Assembly: GCA_004135705.1 (NCBI GenBank)
Contig: CM014277.1
Location: 41,874,697 to 41,938,696 of the forward strand
Direction of reading: 5' to 3'
Length of the DNA stretch: 64,000 bases
Source of the DNA: Alloteropsis semialata
Taxonomy: Eukaryota > Streptophyta > Magnoliopsida > Poales > Poaceae
Of this stretch, positions 49,101 to 61,073 are shown one piece after another; the stretch's first letter is position 1, and each line of letters begins with the position of its first letter. The notes under the pieces are model-generated. The model ran no database searches, was not told the origin of the DNA, and saw only the letters and a program-made list of their open reading frames with translations. A program made the translations under genes and the position numbers.

Positions 49101-49558
49101 TGTGTGAGAGAAAGTAAACTATTTTGTATGTAAAGCTAGAGACAGATGTACGATCAGATAAGCTAGAGAGAGAGAGCACTATTTGTTTGTCAACTCAGAA
49201 GCGGTGTATATATCTGTCACTATTTATTTGATCAACTCAGAAGCGCTTGTATATTTCTATTGTAATGTTGGTGATCGATTCCATGTTCAACCATCCAAAC
49301 ACCATTTCTAATTTGATTCTAGGAAAAAGAAAATTGGAATTGAATCAGATTCTATCAAATTCAATTCCATTCAGAATTAGAATTAGAATTTAATTACTAG
49401 AATCAAATTCATTTCCTAGGAAACAAACGGGCCCTTAGAGATATACAAAGTGTATATACTTTCTGCTAACCGTAGATGGCTTAAAGTTACAGACTCGGCG
49501 TGCAAATCTCCACGGATAGGGAGGTGTTCTTGTCCTTTGACGACCAGCCATGTAATAC
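46123..49558 (+). pseudogene. Unrecognised gene P2, paralogue of P1, split by a transposon
   Basis: Function unknown. Exon 1 (46123-46143, MAVLFPT), exon 2 (46236-46881) and exon 3 (from 46985) join in phase zero like P1. Exon 2 encodes a dsRNA-binding-fold-like unit (helix RAILSEAVNGL, strands KFKFSISFDLL, RIVASGDAYFDK, helix DAESSAVRNVFLKLYENY) and a helical stretch. A frameshift lies near 46790, after which the frame runs on to the donor. Exon 3 starts a second unit (VLRTILEEVVKAL) and is cut at 47128 by the 2.3-kb transposon. The remaining piece resumes at 49438 and soon meets a stop and a LINE. Confidence 0.5.
47129..49435. mobile_element. 2.3-kb terminal-inverted-repeat transposon in gene P2
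   Basis: The ends read GGGCCCGTTTG on both sides in inverted orientation, and the match extends imperfectly to about 25 bp (GAAATG). It is flanked by TAA on the left and TTA on the right, or TA on both sides if one more base is counted in the element. The GGGCCCGTTTG start and TWA target suggest PIF/Harbinger or a similar non-autonomous element. No transposase was found. A GC-rich part (47290-47780) with a splice-donor-like site could be captured gene sequence. Confidence 0.7.
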
Positions 49559-50850
49559 TTTTTTTTCTCGAAAACGCAGGAGAGTTGCGCATCATTTTAT
49601 TAAGAAGAAGAGTTGTAAAGTACAACACACTCGCCACACACCCCTTATGATTCAACTTACATTTGCGCCACGGACTGATTTTAGAGCGACCGACTGGAGA
49701 CGACTAGCATCTAAGTTCCTGCTACAGCTGCAGCTGCAGGGAGCCTTGGGAGCTCCCGAGCGCCAGCTAGGCTCCACAGATGCTTCTCCTTCTCAATAAG
49801 CGACAACGTCCTCTGCACATTTGGCGAGGATCCATTGAACACCGCATCATTGCGTTGTTTTCAAATCATCTATACCCCTAGAATGATTAGCGAATTGATT
49901 CCTTTTCTAAAAACGGATGGGGCCAGCTTGTCGGTCTTGGCCCACCACTATTCGAAAGAGATGTCGCCAACAGGGACAGTCCGACCTTATTGAATAAGTG
50001 GACCCAAACCTATCTAGCAAAAACACATCTAATCAAAATATGCTGCAGGTTCTCATCTTGCTGATCTCATAGCACGCATCGCTCCGGGTGAGGTATGCCT
50101 CTTTTTGCAAGACGATCAACCGTCCAACAACGATTGTGGACAGCTAACCATAGAAAAAATTGGCATTTCTTGGGCGCCCATGTTTTCCAGATGAGCTGCC
50201 AATGGCTGGAAGTGGATGGCACCCACAAAAAATTGTATATGCTGACTTGGAAGAATTCTGCCCAGATTCTAAAAATTTTCATTTGTGCTCATCCTGAACT
50301 CCAGGAAGTGAATCTTTTCCAATAGGTCCACCAAACAAATGAGTTCGGCCAGAACAACAACATTGAGGGCTCCCTGTATGTCTTGAGTCCATTGATCATT
50401 GAGTAAAGCTTCCCTGATGGTACGCCTGTTCCTTTTGTTCTTAGGTACTTGCGCAAAGGTATGGGGGGCAATAGTAACAATAGAAGAGCCTTGCAACCAA
50501 TTGTCTATCTAAAAGAGTGTGCTGTTCCCACCTTCAACTGTAGTCTCCATGGCAATCGCAAATAAGGCTTTAACATTCTCATGCACTTAGACAGGGAAGG
50601 CTGCCCATGGCTTATCAGGCTACGTTTTGCGCAGCCACAACCATCTCATTATTAGGGCCCAACAAAGAGATTTGAGGTCATAGATGCCTAGTCCACCGAG
50701 TTCCATTGGTCGAGTGACTTTCGGCCAAGCAAGCAAGCAGTGTCCGCCTTTGGCCTCACGTCTATCCCTCCACAAAAACCCTCGACGAAATTTATCCATG
50801 GCTTTGAGAGCCCAAGGTGGCAGCTCGGTTGCCATTGCAAGCAGTGGCGG
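49559..50850 (-). mobile_element. 5'-truncated LINE (reverse-transcriptase C-terminus)
   Basis: The 3' end is at the left, with eight T (its A-tail) at 49559-49566 next to the CTCGAAAACGCAGGAGAG end typical of grass LINEs. Frames on the minus strand show the region after reverse transcriptase (LPPWALKAMDKFRRGFLWRD, GGHCLLAWPKVTRPMELGGL) and the zinc-binding reverse-transcriptase domain (APKKCQFFLWLAVHNRCWT, RGIPHPERC). Stops and shifts break it. Truncation near 50850 is usual for LINE copies. No clear target duplication was found. Confidence 0.75.
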
Positions 50851-51396
50851 ACCAGGTTGATTTCCATGCCTAGGGCCACTTAGATAGGTGCTTAAATCAT
50901 CTAAATAGCCTATATAGCGATAGTAACAATAGAGATTTAGAGTATATGTTCAATTCCAGGTCTAATTGTTCAACGAACATGATAAAAGAGAAGCTTGCCT
51001 AATTAAAACTGTTTCACGCTGTACTATTGTATCTGATTTTGGTACTGTCCCTGGTTGTGGTTGAACAGAAGCTTGCCTTCTGGAATTATAGGTGTAGGAG
51101 CAGGAGAACAAAAGGAGGATTTTGTAGTATACAAAATCTAGGTCCTTTTCACCGAGTAATTGTAGTATACAAAATCTATACTAAAAGGATTGCGAAGAAT
51201 TGACGTTTTTTTACCTAACTTAAAACCCCATACCCCCTCACAGAGTTCCCACTGCACAGGCCAAGGTGACGAAAGTTTCACATATCGCCCAAAACCGCGC
51301 TTTCTAAAATACTTTTTGATGTTTTGGCGGAACTTTTTTCACCCAAACGTTTTCGCGTACCCGCCTCAATCCCACCCGCAATAATCGGCGGCTTGA
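50851..51396. other. Unassigned spacer, possible Helitron edge
   Basis: No gene recognised. Near 51172 the phrase TCTATACTAAAAGGATTGCG resembles the 5' edge of some grass Helitrons. No matching 3' hairpin with CTRR was located, so this is only a lead. Confidence 0.3.
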
Positions 51397-51936
51397 TTGA
51401 CTCCCATGCCCTCCTTCATCTCGCTTGATTGTCGTGCCCTGCCGCGCTCCTTCCCCTTCCATGATCCATCCCTCCCCATCCATACCCGCCGCCCCTCCAT
51501 TCACCCAGTCCTGTGGTTCCCCACCCCCGCAGCCGGCAGCGACGACAGGGAGATGATGGCGATCTTCAAGGGGATGATGAAGCAGGTCACGGAGAAGCAG
51601 AACGCGATGCAGCGCGTGTTCCTAGAGATGCTCGAGCGGTGGGAGGTGGAGCGCACGGCGCGCGAGGAGGCGTGGCGGCGGCAGGAGGTGGTGACGGCCA
51701 GCCCGTGCGGTTCCCACCTCCAATCGCCATCGCCGCTCGTAGCCCCGCTAGGGTTAGCACGCACCCACTCTCCGCCGCCATCATTCCCGGCGTCGGACTC
51801 CCATCCGTCCTCAGCGTGGCCTCCAGCCCCCAGATCCAGGTGGGGGACAAGGCCTGAGTTGCCAGCGTCGGATCCATCCAGGAGTCCCCAAGGGTCGACG
51901 CCTCGGGTCAAGCAGGCCGCCAGGGATCCGTGGTGA
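51397..51936 (+). pseudogene. GT-2-like trihelix factor fragment
   Basis: The middle of this 179-residue frame (about residues 49-96) contains REMMAIFKGMMKQV, QRVFLEMLERWEVERTAREE and AWRRQEV, the coiled-coil block that sits between the two trihelix DNA-binding domains in GT-2-type plant transcription factors. Neither trihelix domain is present. The flanks are proline/serine-rich. This looks like a captured exon piece rather than a working gene. Confidence 0.55.
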
Positions 51937-53640
51937 CTGGCTCCCGGATGGATCCTTGACCGCGGCTTCTTCCACGCCTCCGCCGCCGCCGACGCCCCCA
52001 GCCCCGCAGCGGCCAGCGACAACGGCAAGGATGTGGTGACGACCGTCTGCTTTGTCATCGTCACTATGTTGTCCGTGGCCAGTCTCGTCTTCAACATTGA
52101 CTACATCGACTATTTGGGCTTCACCAAGCTATATGCTCATCTCTGGTAGTCTTTCTCACTCATGGATGATTTGATGTCTCGTGGTAGTAGCTGGTGTTCA
52201 CACTTAATCGCCTGCTAAGCGTCCCTCATCGCCGATTCGTCATCTTCCCGTGGCCAAGCTGCTCCTCCGGACCCCAAGCAGCTCGGGCACCTGACGAACC
52301 TGGGTCCACCACGACGAGGTGGTGCACGACGTGGACCAGCAGAAGCTTCTGGTGTGGCCCCACCGGCCCAGTTGCTTCTACTTCCTGTGCGGCAACGGTG
52401 TTGGTGCCGCTCTCCACCCGCGAACAAGGGTAAGCCCCTGGAGATCGGCGAATGCCAGGTTCGGATTGCAAAATACCTAACCCACGTTTCAGTAGCACTT
52501 CCCATGCCCATCTCCTTGCTTTTGTTTCTTCGATTTTGTTTCTATCCAGTCAATTCTTACCAATCCATATGTCGAGTTCATATTGTTTTTTAGCAAATTT
52601 GTTCGCTTGCAGATGGATTCCGATTCCTGTCCTCAGATGAATAACAATTGGTTTCTACCTCAGGGTGCCACTCCAATTGCACGCAGGGGCCGATGAGGAG
52701 AAGGCTAGAGCCACTATACCGCTAAAGACAACGGCACAATTACCTCGAGTCACCAGGTGCCGCCGTTGGAGGAGGGCCTGGACCCATCTCTCGCGTCGCG
52801 CTGGGGCCGTCGTGCTCGTCCAGAGCGGTGGCACTAAGCGGCGGCGCAGATGGATTCCGATTCCTGCTTTGTGAATGGTTGTTGTCAGGTGATGCCTACT
52901 GCTAGGTTAACAAACATAGCTTGAGACTTTCACATATGCTTTTTACCTATTTCAATGTCTATCTCACACCTGTTAATGGATAGCGCGAGACTTTCTACCT
53001 ATTTCAAAGTCGATGAGTTCTCTACAAATTATTTATGTCAATTCACATATGCTTTTTTATGTTAAGTATTGTCACTGGATGCTTTGGAATGTGAAAGAGC
53101 AACTCTTCAGACCCAGAATTTTCTCATGGCAGCTCACTGAGGCTAACGTATTCGGGAAGGAGAGGCCCACTGCGCCGTGGCCTGGCACATCCTCGTGTGG
53201 GTGCGTCTCTCCTCTGCCATTGGCCGTGCGTCACCTTGTCCCACTCTCCGATCTCTTTACTTGCTGCTACTGAAAGCCAAGGAGGAGGAGAGGATAGGTG
53301 GACTAGGGCTGCAACAAGATAGGGCATTTTCTCGCATATGAAAGCCAAGAAGAAGAGGGTAAGGGGTTGTTTGCCTGTGAGGGTGGTGTTGGTTGCCATG
53401 AGCTGATTTGATATGAGTCCATTTTTTCAGACAGCGAAGATAGATATTGTTAAAACGAGACGCGTGACGAGCACTGTCTGTCTCTGCTAGGAAGATGGAC
53501 GTCATTTTCTCGCATATGACGAGCAAAAATGAGGTTCTTTTTTAGTCTTTGTTTCTTATATATTCATCCTGCAATAGATTGTAGTGTTATACAGAGCATA
53601 AAATAGAAAATAAGAAAAGTTGTTCCACTGTGAAAGGACC
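51937..53640. other. Possible further captured gene pieces
   Basis: A short frame at about 52020-52150 encodes one hydrophobic segment (VVTTVCFVIVTMLSVASLVF) then a stop. It does not belong to a trihelix factor. GC-rich coding-like stretches at 52230-52440 and 52660-52870 have no recognisable domain. GGCGCAGATGGATTCCGATT-like phrases occur twice (52612 and 52847). Confidence 0.35.
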
Positions 53641-53644
53641 TTAA

Positions 53645-55645
53645 TGTCGCCTAGAGGGGGGGTTGAATAGGCGTTTCTGCAAATTACAAAAACTTAAACC
53701 CAACTGTCAGCACTGGAACCGGTCATACCGGTTTCCTTTCACAGTAGGCAAACAAATAAGGATAAACGCCCTTTAACAATTCTAGCGCAAACCACTTTTG
53801 GTGCCAAGCTTCAATAGATGTTCCCAAGTGTATTTATGAAGCTCCTACACACGGCAACTGTACACCAAAGTAGAGATATACAGAATTATAAGTAAATGCT
53901 AGAATTGACAAATGTAAGTACATGGAGACAAGACACAAGGATTTGTTTACTGAAGTTCAGATTCACTGCTTGCACTAAGCAGCCACGAAGGCACAGTGAA
54001 TCCTAGTCTCCGTTGAGGTGCTCACAAAGAGCCGGGTTGTCACCCAACCCTTTCCTCACCCAATCAACCACCAAGGAGGATTGAGTTTACAGATTTCCTC
54101 ACCAAGAGGATGAGTAATACAAACTTTCGGGGCACAACCACACACGGAATGTGTGCTCCACGGCGATGCCTAGCCGTCTAGGAGCAAAGCTCCAAAAGTA
54201 ACAAATGCTTCATGAGTTGCTCGATGCCACCACAAGTGCTCAAGGTCAGATTGCTCACAAAGCTCACACACAAGTCTCTCTCTCAACCCAACTCTAAGAA
54301 TCTCACAAGGATGCTCAAATCTCACAAAGAGAGGTTGGGGAGAGCTCAGCTGGCCTCAAGAAGGTGTTAGAAACGCACAGAACCAGCAACCCCTCAAAGA
54401 GGAGCTTTTGGGTATAAATACCCAAGCCCAACAAAACTAGCTGTTTTTCTGTCAGACAAAACCGGTCAGACCGGTTTTCAAACTCAACTGGCCGTTAGAC
54501 ACTCAGAGGCCAAGAACCGGTCAGACCGGTCCCCAAAACCGGTCAGACCGGTTTTGGCCTGAAACCCACACTAAAGTTAGTTTCACTCGATTAGACTCTC
54601 AAGGGTTTGACTTGAGCACTTTCAGTGAATGTCTATCAACCAATGTTGCATTTCTCTTGATAGTACGGCATACCTATACTCAAGACATATAAATAAATCA
54701 TATTTCAATCACTTGAGCTTGTATGTTGAGAATCATGCCAATATTTGAATATTCTTCACTTGAGGGCTTTCAACATTGTTCATCATCTGAGCAGATCAAC
54801 CTTGAGCTAGTGACTTAGGATTTTCCACAACTAATGTTTGAGTACACTTTAATCCTTAAGCCACTCCCTTTATCAACAATAACATATATATCCATTGCAT
54901 TGCCTTCCTTGACAAGACTTGGATATGATACTTTGAAACCTCCCGGATACTAGATACTTCACCTTAGCAATACGCACATGGTCATAAGTCGTCACTTAAC
55001 CAAAGCTTGCTTAGTCTCTCGCTCTAGTCATCTCGTTTTGTTTCTTATCCACTTATCCTTGCATCATCAAGTTAGCTTTGCTTTGACATAGAGTGAATTC
55101 TATTTGAAAGATTTTTCAAATGCTTGTTCTTGATTGATAAAGAATATCCCACACAATGCAAGCTTCCAATCATGAAGACCAATACGTATCTTATATGCTC
55201 ATGTCCTTTTATCATACATACATGAAGTCTTGCAATATCATTTTTCTTTGTCAATTAAGTCATCTCATAATCTTGGAGACCCACATAGCATATCCCCAAG
55301 TCATTGCTTCATCATTGCTTCTTTTGACCTGACACTTGGGTCACCCGGGTTGGACCTGGCTGAGCCGGGTCGGCCTCTCTGTCCTGAATTTAATTTCACC
55401 TGGCTGACCTGGGTGCCACCTGGCTGAGCCAGGTTAACTTCACTTTATCTTTTGCAATGAACATATTTTGTTCACACACTTGCTTGCTTGTATAAATGAA
55501 TAACCATATATCTTTATGAGCACAATACATACAATGAATCATAAGAATAATCCCCTGCTCATCATATCAAGCAAACAAGTTAGTCCTTTAATCGTTTTGT
55601 CATCAAATTCACCAAAACCCACATGGGGGCCTAGATGCACTTTCA
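53645..55645 (-). repeat. 3' LTR of element G (2001 bp)
   Basis: On the sense strand it begins TGAAAGTGCATC and ends CTAGGCGACA. A TATA-like site lies in GGGTATAAATACCC near 54412. Paired ACCGGT motifs lie at 53718-53732, 54471-54485, 54526-54540 and 54548-54562. CACCTGGCTGA-type repeats occur at 55340-55440. Confidence 0.75.
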
Positions 55646-56293
55646 ATCTCCCCCTTTTTGGTGATTGATGACAACCCGATTAAAGCTTACTGATATAGCT
55701 ATTAAATTATTTTGAATTCTTAGATATATGATGAGTGCTTGGATTTGAAACTTCCAAATTTGGCCTCATATGCAAAAAGCACATATAAAAAGATGAAACC
55801 ATGGGAGCTCCCCCTATATCTCTGAATCCGTGGGGTGCAACAAATGTGTGTAACAAATATAAAACATCGTGATGCATATGACAGATATTTCGCATCATAA
55901 AACAAGGTGTATATGTACTGCCTGGGGTCAGACTGGTCCAAGAACCGGTCCGACCGGTTCCCTACTCAGTACATATACCAAAACAGTCATCACATCAAAA
56001 CATGCATATCAAACTAACACAAAGTTACTTAATAAGCATTAAAGGTACATCACACATAATAGCACACATTACAAGTTCTCAAGCCCACAAAAAGATAAGC
56101 TTCGATAATTATTACAAGTTCCATCTTTCCAACACAGATAAAACACTAGGAACCGGTCAGACCGGTTCCAGAAAACGATCAAACCAGTTTCACTTGGACA
56201 GCACACCAAAGATAAGCTTTAATCCTGCTTCTTCTCCCCCTTTGTCATCGATCATCGAAAAAGCATGAAGAAGAGTCTTGCGGCTGCTGTCAT

Positions 56294-57884
56294 CTACTGT
56301 CCAGGCCAAGGAGCCCACCCGGAGGGGAGAGTGGGATCACTGAAGATATCCGTAACAAACCTCTCAAAAGGTTCATCCTAAGCTAGTGGAGGATCTGTTG
56401 GTGCACCAAAGTGAATGCCAAAGTCACTCTGAACAGGATGAGGTGTTGGAGGCGGTGGAACTGAAGACGAAGAAACCCAAAGGCGGGATCCAAGATATGC
56501 GCAAAATCATCATAGTAAGCACCCGAGCTGTACTGATCCACCATGTCCTCAAGAGAAGGAATTTCTTCCTCAATAGGCACTGGAGAGATGGGTGATCTTG
56601 GCGGCTACAAATTCATAGCATTGTGCATTATTTTGACGGAGTCTCTTTCCTTCTTGCTAACCCTCCTCTCTCTCTGCTGCTCAACCATGATATCCCTCTG
56701 ACTTTTGCACATACCAGTGAGAAAGCTCAGTAATTTCTTCATAGGTGATGAAGGTTTCCCACTGGAGTGAGACGAATAGCTTTGCTACCGCTGCCTAGGC
56801 CCAAACCGGTCAGATCGGTCTGGGGAACCGGTCAGACCGGTTGGCCCCAGGCTGGCAGCTCCTTGCTGATGCTGCTGCTCCTCCTGTTGCTCCTCTTCTT
56901 CCTGTTCAACCTGCACCTCTTCCACTTCCTCTTCTTCCTCATCAGGCATAATAATGGGGTGCTTGGGCACCTTGACTTGGAGTGCTAGATGCTCACCATC
57001 CATAGGCCATGTCCTTCCTACTACCTTTTCTATAATCCTCATAATATAGGGAGCATAGCCACAACACTTCAATGTACTCTCAGACACAGCCTTGATTTCT
57101 TCCCAAATAAAATTAGCAACACAGAAGTTCTCTCCATTTGGCCTCATTCTAGCAAGGAGATTTCTACCGAATAAAGATATGTCTGAGGGATTTTCATCTC
57201 TAGGGCAGATAGTCTTCCTAAACATTCTGTTTAGAATGAAGTAGTAGGTGTACAAGCCCTTTACTTTACCATAGTTGTGTTGCTCCTCCCTTGGATACAT
57301 GAATTTTGTGGCCTCTGGTGGCATCATGGTCTCGAAGTGAATCTTGCCACGCCGAGCATCCTTCCTTCTAAACCCAAGAAAATCAGCAAACTGAGTGTAA
57401 GTGATATGATAGTTAACACCCTCAGTCCTCCAATGCATCACCCTATCTCCCTGAATGGTTCCAAAGTAAAGTCTAGCATAGAATTGGGCAATGATCTCGC
57501 TATTTCAATTATGTGAGTAGCCCATGATGCTCTTGATTTTTCTATCCTCACATACCTTGATAATCTGATTGAGCAAAGGATTGTTCTTCCTTTCCAGTGC
57601 CTTCCAATCTATCCATTGTGCTTCTGACACTACCTTAGACTTGGTAAGAAGAATGGTCTGGTAGTAATCCTGCTGAAAAGAGGTGTGAAATCTGTAATCC
57701 GTAGCAGTCCTAGGTGCATTGAGTGGATTTTGTCTCCTCATTTTCCTCACAACATCTGTTGTTCCAGTCCCACGATAATCAATGATAGTGCGATCAGCTG
57801 GACCTGTGGGAGCAACTAGAACAGGCATGGCAGTGGAAGAGCTACTGCCCTGACCAGCTGCAGGCCCTCTGCCTCTAGGGACCT
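56294..57884 (-). pseudogene. Envelope-like / putative plant transposon protein of element G
   Basis: Reads from the junction with E to a stop at 56294. Motifs of the putative plant transposon protein domain are seen: YYQTILLTKSKVVSEAQWID, KIKSIMGYSHN, QFYARLYF, HWRTEGVNYHITYTQFADFL and GFRRKDARRG. One TGA stands where tryptophan is expected, after SIMGYSHN (57505). A Glu/Gln-rich tail follows. Near 56805-56841 two ACCGGT pairs are translated as GPTGLTGSPDRSDRFGP. The role of this protein in SIRE elements is not known. Confidence 0.65.
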
Positions 57885-58668
57885 TGTTGACGCAGAAATC
57901 AGGTCAACACACGAAAGCGCTAGAACACGCAGCATGTAACACGATAAACCCGCGACCTCCCTGCACCGACCGGTCAGACCGGTCAGGGGCACCGGTCAGA
58001 CCGGTGACCGTCGGAGAATCGGGGGTAAACCCTAAAACACGCCTCCTGGAAGGATTCGTCAGGGAGAACGCGATCAGGGGTGCCCTAGGGTCGGCAGGCC
58101 TCCCGTTGGAAAAGCTAGGGTTTGGAGATGCAAAAAGTAAAGGACAAAAGTAGTAAATTTTGATAGATTCGATTGTTGTGTGTTCAATCGGCCGAATCCC
58201 CTTATATTTATAGGGAGGGTAGGTCTTGTCCCGCAAAGAAACTAAGTTACAACTCGTTACAATCTCGGAATCCCAAAATAAGAGTCCTAGTCGGATTACA
58301 ACTCGGGTAACCGGTCTGACCGGTCCCCCACACCGGTCAGACCGGTCTGGGTGCCAAACTTCGCCCTTTTGCTTGTTTTGCTCCACCACCAACTCTTGCG
58401 ATCCTCCAAGTCTTCAAGCACCGCAATATCTTGTCATCCCAGAGAATATGCGATCTTCCACACCTTGTACCAAATCTTGCAGTCCTTCAGATCTCCCAGC
58501 AACGCAATAGTCGATCAATCAGAGACTATGTCACTTTTATCACACTAGGACTCATCGCTACGGTCATTCAAGCCAACACCGCAACTTTTCATGCCAGACC
58601 AGTCTGACCGGTCAGGCTAACCGGTCTGACCGATCGGCCCTGACTTGTGCCAATTTTGGTTGTCAACA
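57885..58668 (-). repeat. 3' LTR of element E (784 bp)
   Basis: Begins TGTTGACGC and ends TTGTCAACA on the plus strand. Like C it has TGTTGAC and GTCAACA as a small inverted repeat in its first 25 bases. TATAAATA lies near 58203-58210 on the minus strand. Paired motifs lie at 57969-57983, 57991-58005, 58310-58324, 58332-58346, 58598-58612 and 58620-58634. Confidence 0.8.
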
Positions 58669-58811
58669 TATGCCCCCTGTTTTTTGGTAAAGCTTGCGTA
58701 CCATAGAACACATCAGCACCAAAATTGTCACCTAAGGATGATGTTTTAACAGAATTCATCGGCCATTATATTTTTCTAAGGGCGATATTCAAATATCGGC
58801 TATATGCCACT

Positions 58812-59826
58812 TCATGCTTCTTGCCAAACACTTGGATAGTACTTCTTCAAGTACCTCCCATTCAGTGCCTTAGGCAAACGTCCTCCTTGCAGCGTCTCCA
58901 CCATATAGGAATTCCCGCCATTGATCTTGAATACTCGATATGGACCTTCCCAACTTGGAGTCCACTTGCCGAATTTATTATCTTTTGTACCAAGTGGCAA
59001 AATTGTCTTCCATACTAGATCACCAACTTGAAAAGTCTTCTCTTTAACCTTCTTGTTGTATGCTCTAGCAACTCGGATCTTGTCTTTCTCAATTTCCTTA
59101 AGAGCTTGTAAACGCTTATCGGTCACTTCATCAATGTTGTCCATCATCAAGTCATAATATTCACCAACCGAAAGCTTATTTTGTCTAGCAAGTCTGTAAG
59201 CGTCCAGATTTACCTCAACAAGCAAAACGACCTCTTGTCTATAAGCAAGCTCAAAAGGAGTGACTTTAGTAGCACCATGTCTAGATATGCGATGAGCCCA
59301 CAAAGATTCAGACAAGACTTCATGCAATCTTTGGGGATTCTCCTCTATCTTCTTCTTGATCAACTTAATCAAAGTCTTATTACTAGACTCGGCCTGACCA
59401 TTGGCCTGAGCATAGTATGGAGATGAATTGAGCAATTTAATCTTATACATATCGGCAAAAACTCGCACTTCTTTCGACATAAAAGATGTGCCTTGATCCG
59501 TAGTTAAAGTTTGTGGAATGCCGAATCTGTGAATAATATGCTCAGTAATAAACTCAATTACCTCCTTGTGGGTCATATTTTTGAGAGGAACAGCTTCGGT
59601 CCATTTAGTGAAGTAATCCGTAGCAACCAACACGAAGCGGTGACCCTTTGAAGAAGAAGGATGTATCTCTCCAATAAAATCCAATCCCCATCCTCGGAAT
59701 GGCCATGGTTTAATAATAGGATGAAGCAATGCAGCAGGTACCATCTGAATATTTCCAAATTTCTGACATTCCTCACATCCCTTGTAGTAGCGAAAACAAT
59801 CGGCCATCATAGTAGGCCAATAAAAT
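58812..59826 (-). pseudogene. Element E integrase (3' truncated by F insertion on its N-terminal side)
   Basis: An uninterrupted frame of over 330 residues. It has the second half of the zinc finger (KGCEECQKFG), the catalytic core with GLDFIGEIHP, TTDQGTSFMS and NGQAESSNKT, and the C-terminal part (FQVGDLVWKTILPLG, WEGPYRVFKI) to the natural stop. The start is lost at 59826, where element F begins. The apparent first residues of the open frame (MDTPNIG) come from F. The core looks catalytically sound, so E was active more recently than C. Confidence 0.8.
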
Positions 59827-60986
59827 TGTCGGATACCAATATTAGGGGTATCCAATGGCAGCGATTAAAACTAACCTGCAGCTTGAGTACACCTCCTATG
59901 TGCGATTACCAAAGAGCTAATAACCTCCTGGTAGCTTTCTTTGGGTGCATGTAACAGGAGCAGCACCAGGCAACAAGGACAGGAGGGCCCGACCTGGCCT
60001 ACGGCCGCATGCATGCAGGGACTAACCCGCGTACGTGAGCAACGGCGAATAAACAAAGGCCGGCACAGGAACGCCAGCAACAAAACCACCCGATCCGAGT
60101 GGTTTCCATCCCGTTCGCTCGAGTGGTCTTCGTCCCCACCGCGTCCGAGTGGTTTCCGTCTCGCCCGAGTGGTTTCCGTGCCCAACGAGATGCACTATCA
60201 CCCGACAGGCTGCTACCATCGCTCGATAAGCTGCCCCTTCGCCCGAGGAGTTGCTCCTTCGCCCGGCAAGGTGCTCGCCCGACCAGTTTTCCGCATCGCC
60301 CGACAAGAATCGCGTTTCGCCCGACGAGCTGCTCCATCGCCCGACAGGACTCCCATTCGCCCGACGAGATCTCCGTCTCCGACTGGTTCGCTCCTTCGCG
60401 ACCAAGCAACCACCGGGAAGACCGAAGCACTCGGAGTCAAACTGCTACACTGTGCCAACCACTCCCTGACGCAACTGACACCAGCAGGACATGGCTACAG
60501 TGCTCGGAAGGACGGCGGGCCCCACGGCATGGGCAGGCGCGCCTCCTTTTTTCCCGTTTTACCCTTTGACTGTACTTCTTCTTCTTCTTTACTGGCTCCC
60601 CTTGAGCTATAAAAGGGGAGGCCAGGCCTCCTGCGTGAGGCAAGAGGCACTCTTTTCCTCCTTTCTCCTGGGCCTCCTACGGGAGGCAGGGAGCCTCCTT
60701 TCTTTCCCGAGGAGTACTCCCCCTCGGCTTTCTTCTTCCTCCAGCCGGTCACCGCACCGAGCTCGGCTCACGCACCAGAGACTTGGGAAACTCTCCCTCT
60801 CTCGCCCGCTTGTACCCCCTACTACAAACCAGTGCAAATAACACGAGCAGCACGAACTGGACGTAGGGTCTTACACCCCAGGGGTGGCCCGAACCAGTAT
60901 AAACCCCCGTGTCCTTTTGCACTACCACCCGAGGCCCGACGCGCGCTCCACGATCTATTATTTGCCGGCGGTAAAGAACCCCGACA
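59827..60986 (+). repeat. 5' LTR of element F (1160 bp)
   Basis: A TATA box TATAAAAG lies at about 60608. The upstream part (60150-60400) has about nine copies of TCGCCCGAC-NAG spaced roughly 25-35 bp, the same word that forms the minisatellite in the D LTR. Open frames on both strands here are by-products of this composition. Confidence 0.75.
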
Positions 60987-60987
60987 G

Positions 60988-61007
60988 TTGGCGCCCACCG
61001 TGGGGCC
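60988..61007 (+). other. Primer-binding site of element F
   Basis: TTGGCGCCCACCGTGGGGCC starts two bases after the LTR end, the same arrangement as in element D. Confidence 0.65.
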
Positions 61008-61073
61008 TTTGCGCGTCACGTCTTTTTACTTGCAGGTCCCGGGTGGCCAACCACGACGACGGCGGCGTCCCCG

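Larger units (their letters stand above)
53645..57884 (-). mobile_element. Element G: SIRE-like copia retrotransposon, 3' part
   Basis: The 3' LTR is at 53645-55645, a polypurine tract beside it reads AAAAAGGGGGAGA on the minus strand (55646-55660), and an envelope-like ORF follows. The long LTR beginning TGAAAGTGCATCTAGG and the extra ORF between pol and LTR fit the SIRE/Maximus branch of Ty1/copia. It is interrupted at 57884 by element E; pol would lie beyond E, outside the window. Confidence 0.75.
57885..59826 (-). mobile_element. Element E: gypsy retrotransposon, 3' part (same lineage as C)
   Basis: The 3' LTR, polypurine tract and integrase are visible; the rest is displaced beyond element F. 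The polypurine region and integrase align closely with element C. It is inserted in element G, preceded by GACCT at 57880-57884, whose partner should lie outside the window. Confidence 0.8.
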
